From Acidobacteriaceae bacterium (lineage in GTDB: Bacteria; Acidobacteriota; Terriglobia; Terriglobales; Acidobacteriaceae): a stretch of DNA of 11,673 bases. Where the stretch lies: positions 1 to 11,673 of the forward strand of contig WQYS01000048.1 in assembly GCA_009781125.1 (NCBI GenBank), written 5' to 3'. Under the pieces are notes generated by a model that saw only the letters and a list, made by a program, of their open reading frames with translations, searched no databases and was not told where the DNA came from. Every line of letters starts with the position of its first letter. Position 1 is the stretch's first letter. This document shows, piece after piece, positions 7,483 through 11,673 of this stretch. The position numbers and the translations under genes were made by a program.

Positions 7483-8607
7483 TCATAAATTAGATGAGTA
7501 TTTTCTTTCAGATTTAGTAGCTGCTATTGCCAGTATTTCTATATATTTTTTAATAATATCTGGCCAGTTGTACTTATTGCGGGCACGCGACCTGGTGGCC
7601 TCTCTAAGTTGTCCGTAGTCATCCTCTTCCTGTTCTACGCAATTAATTGCGCGTGATAGTTCGACAATGTCAGAAAAATATAACCCACAAGATTCCACGG
7701 TCTCACGATTAAATAGATTATTGTGCGCAATTATGAGATTGCCGCATCCCATAGCCTCGAGTAGCGACGGGTTAGTGCCGCCAACACTGTGCCCATGTAA
7801 ATAGGCAAATGCATGGTATCGCAGACAGGTCAACTTAGAAGTATCGTACACTGTCCCGATCATTCGGATTCTGGTATCCCGCACTTCACGCAGGCGCGCA
7901 ACATATTTAGATTTGGCAAGGTGATTCCCCACCACTATTAGCTGCTTAGTGCTGCGCGATTTTTGAAATGCCTGGAGAATCTCCAGTACGTGGTTCTCAG
8001 GCTCCAACCGGCAGACTGCCAGATAGTAACTCCGTGGAATGAGGTTCCATGAAAGCAGCAACTCGGCAGCAGGAGGTGTGTCTATCACATCGCAGCCATA
8101 AGGAATCACTGTGCAGTTTGATAGTTTACCGTGACGGGCAGTAAGGCTCGCGGCGATGGCCTCGGCATCTGCAATGATGTGATCTGCCGAATGGAGCGCG
8201 GCCCATTCCATCAACCGAAGATAGCTCCTGGCCACGAGTCCCCACTTGGCTCGCTCCCACTCCAATCCGTCTGGATTGATCCACACCTTCGTGCCCCAGA
8301 GTCGTGGAATCAAACAGAATGGAGCCGCTCCATAGCCCAGCATGTACACCACATCGTATCCATTTCGTGCTGCCCACAGACATCGCGCGTCGTAAAGAAT
8401 GGTTTGAAGCGGACCTAGACGAGGCGCTGGGACATACCGTAATTTCACGCCATGGAAGATGCAGGGTTCGTCGATCTCTCCGGATTCGCAGAAGACAGTT
8501 ACGTCGCATCCATGAGCCACAAGTCCAATTGCGAGCCTTTCGGCGAAGGTCTCAAACCCGCCATAGCGCGCAGGAATTCCGCGAGTGCCAAGAATTGCGA
8601 TCTTCAT
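7483..8607 (-). CDS. DUF1972-domain glycosyltransferase (GT4, WchF-like rhamnosyltransferase family)
   Basis: The 374-residue protein begins with MKIAILGTRGIPARYGGFET, the hallmark of the DUF1972 domain (about 1-180), followed by a GT4 domain with CRLEPENHV (199-207) and HGHSVGGTNPSLLEAMGCGN (271-290; likely catalytic-site Glu at 284). Characterised relatives such as pneumococcal WchF transfer rhamnose to a lipid-linked glucose as the second sugar of the unit; that role here is inference. The ATG at 8607 is preceded by AGGA about six bases away. It is the only glycan gene on the minus strand and converges with the GT4 gene. Base composition falls along it: 8461-8520 has 34 G/C in 60, whereas 7501-7560, near the 3' end, has 14 in 60. 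Confidence 0.88.
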   Translation of the reverse strand: MKIAILGTRGIPARYGGFETFAERLAIGLVAHGCDVTVFCESGEIDEPCIFHGVKLRYVPAPRLGPLQTILYDARCLWAARNGYDVVYMLGYGAAPFCLIPRLWGTKVWINPDGLEWERAKWGLVARSYLRLMEWAALHSADHIIADAEAIAASLTARHGKLSNCTVIPYGCDVIDTPPAAELLLSWNLIPRSYYLAVCRLEPENHVLEILQAFQKSRSTKQLIVVGNHLAKSKYVARLREVRDTRIRMIGTVYDTSKLTCLRYHAFAYLHGHSVGGTNPSLLEAMGCGNLIIAHNNLFNRETVESCGLYFSDIVELSRAINCVEQEEDDYGQLREATRSRARNKYNWPDIIKKYIEILAIAATKSERKYSSNL

Positions 8608-8698
8608 GCCTGTCCTGCTCAGTCAGATGCAGGTCAGGGAAGAACACACCGCGCCGGGCACTTTCTCAGCATACGTACTCCATTGTGAGCCAGTTTAT

Positions 8699-8728
8699 CG
8701 AGTGCCGGTTTCAGGGACAAACCACTCG
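8699..8728 (-). terminator. Imperfect hairpin at the 3' end of the decarboxylase gene
   Basis: CGAGT/ACTCG (8699-8703 with 8724-8728) and GGTTT/AAACC (8707-8711 with 8719-8723) form a ten-pair stem with a three-base bulge and a seven-base loop. It spans the decarboxylase stop codon at 8711-8713. On the transcript it is not followed by a U-run, so it is a weak intrinsic terminator at best and may instead protect the mRNA end or be chance. The rest of 8608-8710 is the leader of the DUF1972 gene; no convincing promoter is visible. Confidence 0.3.
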
Positions 8729-10066
8729 CGCTGTTGCATCATTAAGACGCTTCCATATCTCGTCAATCCAGGGCAAATGATCTGCCTTCATTAACACGGA
8801 ACGCAGGCAGGTCACCGTGTCCGAGTCCGTCTGCTGCCAGACGGCGGGAGAGAAGAACCTCAAGGGAAGCTCTGCCAGCGCCAGATGAAGGTCTCGCTGG
8901 GCCGCCTCCTCGAAGACACGGCGCGCCAGTGCCGAAGAGCTTTGAGGCGAACCGGCACGAACCGCCCAGTAGATAATGTCCAGTTCAGGCAAAGCCATCG
9001 GAGTTATAAACCTCTGATCGGCTGCCAGGCGGCGATACATCTCCAGAGCCGCCGCTCGGCCTGCTTCCAGCCCGCGAGCGAACTCTCCGCCCTGTGTGTA
9101 GGGAAGCAACTGCTGCGTCGCCCATAAGGCAACCGCAGAGGCTCCGGCGCGCGAGCACTCCAGCGATATCTCGCCCAGATGCAGATCTTTGGAGCTGAAG
9201 TACGTGTAAGGAGAATCGTGCTTGTAGAAGCGCCCCACCGCAGGATCGCGGAAGAGAATCGCACCGCAGCCATAGGGTTGCAGGCCATGCTTGTGGGGAT
9301 CGACCACGATGGAATCCACCTGTGGGATCGCGTCGAAGGCGGCGCGCGTCTCACCGGCGAGATTCGATGCCAGCGCGAAGTAGCCTCCATAGGCAGCATC
9401 CGCATGAATGCGGAAACCGTAGCGTCGGCGAAGCTCGACAATCTCGTGGAGAGGATCGACCGCGCCTGTAGCGGTAGTCCCAAGCGTGGCAACCACGGTG
9501 CCGATCTTTCCGGAAGCGAGTTCGCTCTCCAGTGCGCGGAGGTCCATGCGCCCGGCGTGGTCCGACGGAATCGATGTAAAGGGAAGTCCAAGAACCGCCG
9601 AGATGCGGCTATGGGTGTAATGCGCCTGATCCGACGCGGCGATGCTTCCGCCTGCGGCGGACTGTCCGGCTACCCACAGTGCTTCGAGGTTTGCGAAGGT
9701 GCCTCCGCTGGTGAGGTGGCCCAGGTGCTGGGGCAGGCCCAACATGCGGGCGAGCACGGCGACCGCCTCGATCTCCATGCCGGAGCTGGCCCGGCCTCCG
9801 TCGCGCGCATGGTTGTTCGGGTTGAGCGACATCGCCAGCGCATAAGCCGCTCTTGCTATCGGATGAGGCGGCTTGAGCATCTGCCCGGCGTAAAGCGGAT
9901 GGCCGTAAGGATAGTTATCGTGAAGACGAACGGCCACCTGCTGAAGGATCGCTTCGGCCTGCGCATCGAGCGCGGGCCGGGACGCGGGAGGAAGATTGGC
10001 GAAGCCCTGGTCGAGGCGCTCCTCGGCGGCAGAGAGTACAGCAAAAAAGTCACCCAAAGTATTCAT
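8711..10066 (-). CDS. PLP-dependent group II decarboxylase family protein
   Basis: From the ATG at 10066 the protein has 451 residues, the usual size of the pyridoxal-dependent decarboxylase family (glutamate, aspartate, tyrosine or aromatic amino acid decarboxylases and sphingosine-phosphate lyase). Signatures are TSGGTFANLEAL (119-130), DQAHYTH with the ring-stacking His149, HADAAYGGYF (221-230; Asp223 should contact the pyridine nitrogen) and VDPHKHGLQPYGCG (255-268; Lys259 is the Schiff-base lysine). The substrate cannot be told from motifs. I chose 10066 because the fold starts soon after and the overlap with the upstream membrane-protein gene is only 17 bases. An ATG at 10099 would add 11 residues with no better ribosome site. 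The overlap suggests translational coupling. Confidence 0.85.
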   Translation of the reverse strand: MNTLGDFFAVLSAAEERLDQGFANLPPASRPALDAQAEAILQQVAVRLHDNYPYGHPLYAGQMLKPPHPIARAAYALAMSLNPNNHARDGGRASSGMEIEAVAVLARMLGLPQHLGHLTSGGTFANLEALWVAGQSAAGGSIAASDQAHYTHSRISAVLGLPFTSIPSDHAGRMDLRALESELASGKIGTVVATLGTTATGAVDPLHEIVELRRRYGFRIHADAAYGGYFALASNLAGETRAAFDAIPQVDSIVVDPHKHGLQPYGCGAILFRDPAVGRFYKHDSPYTYFSSKDLHLGEISLECSRAGASAVALWATQQLLPYTQGGEFARGLEAGRAAALEMYRRLAADQRFITPMALPELDIIYWAVRAGSPQSSSALARRVFEEAAQRDLHLALAELPLRFFSPAVWQQTDSDTVTCLRSVLMKADHLPWIDEIWKRLNDATARVVCP

Positions 10067-10430
10067 GTATCCGCGCCAAGCCTTGCAGAAAGGAGCCATT
10101 GTTTATCTTGTGGCTCACAAAACCAAAGTCAGTCTTCCAATAGCAGGCAACCAGAAACGCCGCCACAAAGGCGAGGATCGTCCACGGAGTATTGCACAGC
10201 TTGCGGCGTACCGCCTGAATCAGCACAATTACCAGAAGAATTCCGGTGGCCAACAGCAATGCGTCCGGAACAAAGTAACTTTCGGCGTTACCGGTATTCG
10301 TGTACCACCAGCGAAGATGGAACGGAAGATGCAAAACGATTTTGACAAAAGGACCGACGAAGGCAGCGGCGAAAGCAGCGGCGAGGAACAGTATGAATTG
10401 CAAAATCGTAAAGATAATCTTTTTGGTCAT
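10050..10430 (-). CDS. Small membrane protein with three predicted helices, unknown function
   Basis: The 126-residue protein has hydrophobic segments at about 5-32, 54-74 and 82-98, with a polar loop (about 40-53) between the first two and a short soluble C-terminal tail. I do not recognise the family. The frame is open back to 10508, but the upstream part lies within the rplQ terminator region, and the ATG at 10430 has a strong GGAAGG ribosome site at 10435-10440. It lies between the rplQ terminator and the decarboxylase, and its last 17 bases overlap the decarboxylase start, so the two probably form an operon. A role in transporting or sensing a decarboxylase-related compound would be speculation. 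Confidence 0.75.
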   Translation of the reverse strand: MTKKIIFTILQFILFLAAAFAAAFVGPFVKIVLHLPFHLRWWYTNTGNAESYFVPDALLLATGILLVIVLIQAVRRKLCNTPWTILAFVAAFLVACYWKTDFGFVSHKINNGSFLQGLARIHEYFG

Positions 10431-10434
10431 GGTT

Positions 10435-10440
10435 CCTTCC
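10435..10440 (-). promoter_or_regulatory. Shine-Dalgarno site that fixes the start of the small membrane protein
   Basis: On the minus strand GGAAGG (10440 to 10435) is followed by AACC and the ATG at 10430. No comparable purine run precedes the longer frame start at 10508, so this site selects the shorter 126-residue protein. Confidence 0.6.
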
Positions 10441-10459
10441 CGAATCAAGAGCAGCTTCC

Positions 10460-10465
10460 AGTATA
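10460..10465 (-). promoter_or_regulatory. Possible -10 element for the membrane protein/decarboxylase pair
   Basis: TATACT (10465 to 10460 on the minus strand) is a good -10 hexamer about 30 bases before the start codon and just after the rplQ terminator, where a new promoter is expected. The -35 region at 17-base spacing (TGTATC) is a poor match, so support is weak. Confidence 0.3.
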
Positions 10466-10487
10466 TGTAAAGTCGCTCTGACGATAC

Positions 10488-10533
10488 ACGAAAGAAAGGG
10501 CGAACCACTCTGCTATCGAATGGATTCGCCCTT
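10488..10533 (-). terminator. Rho-independent terminator after rplQ
   Basis: On the minus strand AAGGGCGAA (10533-10525) pairs perfectly with TTCGCCCTT (10504-10496). A one-base bulge is followed by a second six-pair stem (CCATTC with GAGTGG) and a seven-base loop. The stem runs directly into TTTCTTT. This is a strong intrinsic terminator about 20 bases after the rplQ stop and should end the ribosomal protein/rpoA operon transcript. Confidence 0.85.
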
Positions 10534-10553
10534 CAAGTCTGCAATCTGTTCTG

Positions 10554-11045
10554 CTACTCTTCGGTCTTCGGAGCCTCGGGCTCGGCAGCGGCGGCAGCAG
10601 CATTCTGCTCTTCGAGCTGCTTTTCGAGTTTCTCGCGCTTCTTGGCGCGAATGTCGGCGCGCTTCTTGGCCTTCTCACTCAGCTCGTGCTCGGCGCCGAG
10701 CAGTTCCAGGAAGGCCATCTCCGAGGCATCGCCCTTGCGGATGCCCGTGCGCACGATGCGGCTGTATCCGCCGTTGCGCGCTCCGTAGCGCGGAGCCACG
10801 GTTGCAAAGAGGCGGTCCACGGCGTCAGCCGTCATCAGATACGCCGCAGCCTGACGGCGCGCATGAACGTCGCCGCGCTTACCCAGCGTAATCATTCTCT
10901 CGACCAGGGGGCGGATGGCCTTGGCCTTGGTGATCGTGGTTTCGATGCGGTCGTTGATAACAACCGAGGTCACCAGGTTGCGGAGCACCGCCCGCCGGTG
11001 AGATGTATTTCGTCCAAGTTTGTAGCCAGCGTTACGGTGGCGCAT
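10554..11045 (-). CDS. rplQ: 50S ribosomal protein L17
   Basis: The 163-residue protein opens with MRHRNAGYKLGRNTSHRRAV, the invariant L17 start, followed by LRNLVTSVVINDRIETTITKAKA in pieces matching the family. L17 is a large-subunit protein at the exit-tunnel side that contacts 23S rRNA. The core ends near residue 117. The rest is a Lys/Arg-rich helix-like stretch (about 125-146) and an Ala/Glu tail, making it longer than the 127-residue Escherichia coli protein; such extensions are common in acidobacteria and some other phyla. The ATG at 11045 has AAGGAG at 11059-11054 with eight-base spacing. It follows rpoA in the usual order, but the spacer of 191 bases is unusually long and structured. 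Confidence 0.97.
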   Translation of the reverse strand: MRHRNAGYKLGRNTSHRRAVLRNLVTSVVINDRIETTITKAKAIRPLVERMITLGKRGDVHARRQAAAYLMTADAVDRLFATVAPRYGARNGGYSRIVRTGIRKGDASEMAFLELLGAEHELSEKAKKRADIRAKKREKLEKQLEEQNAAAAAAEPEAPKTEE

Positions 11046-11053
11046 AGTGTAAT

Positions 11054-11064
11054 CTCCTTCGGAG
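11054..11064 (-). promoter_or_regulatory. rplQ Shine-Dalgarno within a small hairpin
   Basis: On the minus strand CTCC-GAA-GGAG places the rplQ ribosome site AAGGAG in the loop and 3' arm of a four-pair hairpin. The pairing is short and may be chance, but it could modulate rplQ translation. Confidence 0.4.
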
Positions 11065-11124
11065 TGAACTTCTGTTCCTCCGGATGTTTCAGGCCAGCCA
11101 CAGAGGACTGACAGTTACTAATTT

Positions 11125-11223
11125 GGGTGCCCCACACCTGGCAATCTTATCGGTCGCCGCGGCGACGTTATGGTGGCGACTCAGCCCGCATCTGGCGATG
11201 AAACCGCCAGATACGGGGCACCC
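11125..11223. repeat. Nested palindromic element in the rpoA-rplQ spacer
   Basis: Terminal arms GGGTGCCCC (11125-11133) and GGGGCACCC (11215-11223) are perfect inverted repeats. Inside them are a perfect hairpin ATCTGGCG/CGCCAGAT (11190-11197 with 11205-11212, seven-base loop) and a 14-base perfect palindrome (11153-11166). CTGGC at 11138-11142 can also pair with GCCAG at 11206-11210, giving an alternative fold. The compact 99-base unit with terminal inverted repeats looks like a dispersed intergenic palindromic repeat (REP or MITE-like). No second copy is in the window and no target duplication is visible. It could instead be an RNA element acting between rpoA and rplQ. Confidence 0.6.
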
Positions 11224-11236
11224 GGTTCTTTGAGTT

Positions 11237-11673
11237 CTACAACTCTGCTTCTTCGTCTTCGTCCTCGTCGTCATCGAAGCCGCCGAAGCTGGCTGCAAGA
11301 GCCGCTGCCGGCAGAACCGACGTCGGGCCGGGCTGCGGATTGCCGTTCTCGTCGATCCTCATGCCCAGCGACAGACCCATCTGAGCCAGGATCTCCTTGA
11401 TCTCGTTCAGCGACTTGCGGCCAAAGTTCTTGGTCTTCAGCATCTCGGCTTCGGTCTTCTGAATGAGCTCGCCGATGGTGGCGATGTTGGCGTTCTTCAG
11501 GCAGTTGTAGCTGCGCACGGAAAGCTCCAGCTCTTCCACCGAGCGGTTGAGGTTCTCGTTGCGGTGCGACGGACCATCGTGCATGGTGTCGTGACCCGCC
11601 TCCATCTCCTCCTCGAAGTTGATGAAGATGTTCATGTGGTCCTTGAGCAGCTTGGCCGAAAGACCCAGAGCAT
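11237..11673 (-). CDS. rpoA: DNA-directed RNA polymerase alpha subunit, C-terminal part (5' end outside window)
   Basis: The frame is open from the window edge ([21 protein letters not shown]) to TAG at 11237-11239, giving 144 residues of the alpha subunit. It covers the end of the N-terminal domain, the linker and the C-terminal domain. [19 protein letters not shown] and [20 protein letters not shown] are classic alpha-CTD helix-hairpin-helix sequence, which contacts UP-element DNA and activators. After the domain comes a Pro/Ala linker and a strongly acidic tail ([12 protein letters not shown]). The methionine at 11635 is internal. The order rpoA then rplQ is the normal end of the alpha operon. 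Confidence 0.96.
   Translation of the reverse strand, partial: ALGLSAKLLKDHMNIFINFEEEMEAGHDTMHDGPSHRNENLNRSVEELELSVRSYNCLKNANIATIGELIQKTEAEMLKTKNFGRKSLNEIKEILAQMGLSLGMRIDENGNPQPGPTSVLPAAALAASFGGFDDDEDEDEEAEL

Noticed and set aside
9179..10345. Plus-strand 388-codon frame opposite the decarboxylase
   Set aside because: It is a GC-rich antisense shadow of a gene with clear PLP-enzyme motifs; its own translation shows no domain-like pattern.

Overview
The window looks like a chromosomal segment of a soil bacterium, most plausibly an acidobacterium of the Terriglobia (Granulicella/Terriglobus/Edaphobacter type). That placement is an inference from the style of the proteins, the long acidic and Ala/Glu-rich tails on RpoA and L17, and the GC-rich core genes. 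It was not checked against a database.

Layout. The left edge (1-1285, minus strand, GC-rich) holds a DUF2252 kinase-like gene whose reading frame is cut by an in-frame TAG. The conserved C-terminal motif continues in the same frame beyond the stop and runs off the window. A complete tRNA with anticodon CAU, of the tRNA-Ile2 (lysidine) type, follows at 1459-1534. From about 1781 to 8607 lies an AT-richer surface-polysaccharide block. Five genes run on the plus strand: a SAM methyltransferase, a Wzx-type flippase, a Wzy-type polymerase, a GT2 rhamnosyltransferase-like enzyme and a GT4 glycosyltransferase. The wzy/GT2/GT4 junctions use ATGA stop/start overlaps. A DUF1972-type GT4 gene converges on them from the minus strand. 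The right part (8711-11673, minus strand, GC-rich) reads rpoA 3' end, rplQ, a strong terminator, a small three-helix membrane protein and a group II PLP-dependent decarboxylase overlapping it.

Function. The central block would assemble and export an undecaprenyl-linked oligosaccharide. Glycosyltransferases build the repeat unit, the methyltransferase may decorate it, Wzx flips it and Wzy polymerises it. No initiating phosphoglycosyltransferase, chain-length regulator, export channel or nucleotide-sugar gene is in the window, so the pathway must be completed elsewhere. The composition contrast and the position beside a tRNA gene suggest a horizontally acquired glycan island, but no integrase or att repeat is visible.

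The most unusual signals are the amber codon that splits the DUF2252 gene, a nested-palindrome element of about 99 bp in the rpoA-rplQ spacer, and the composition gradient inside the DUF1972 gene. I see no clear evidence of an entirely new multi-gene system.
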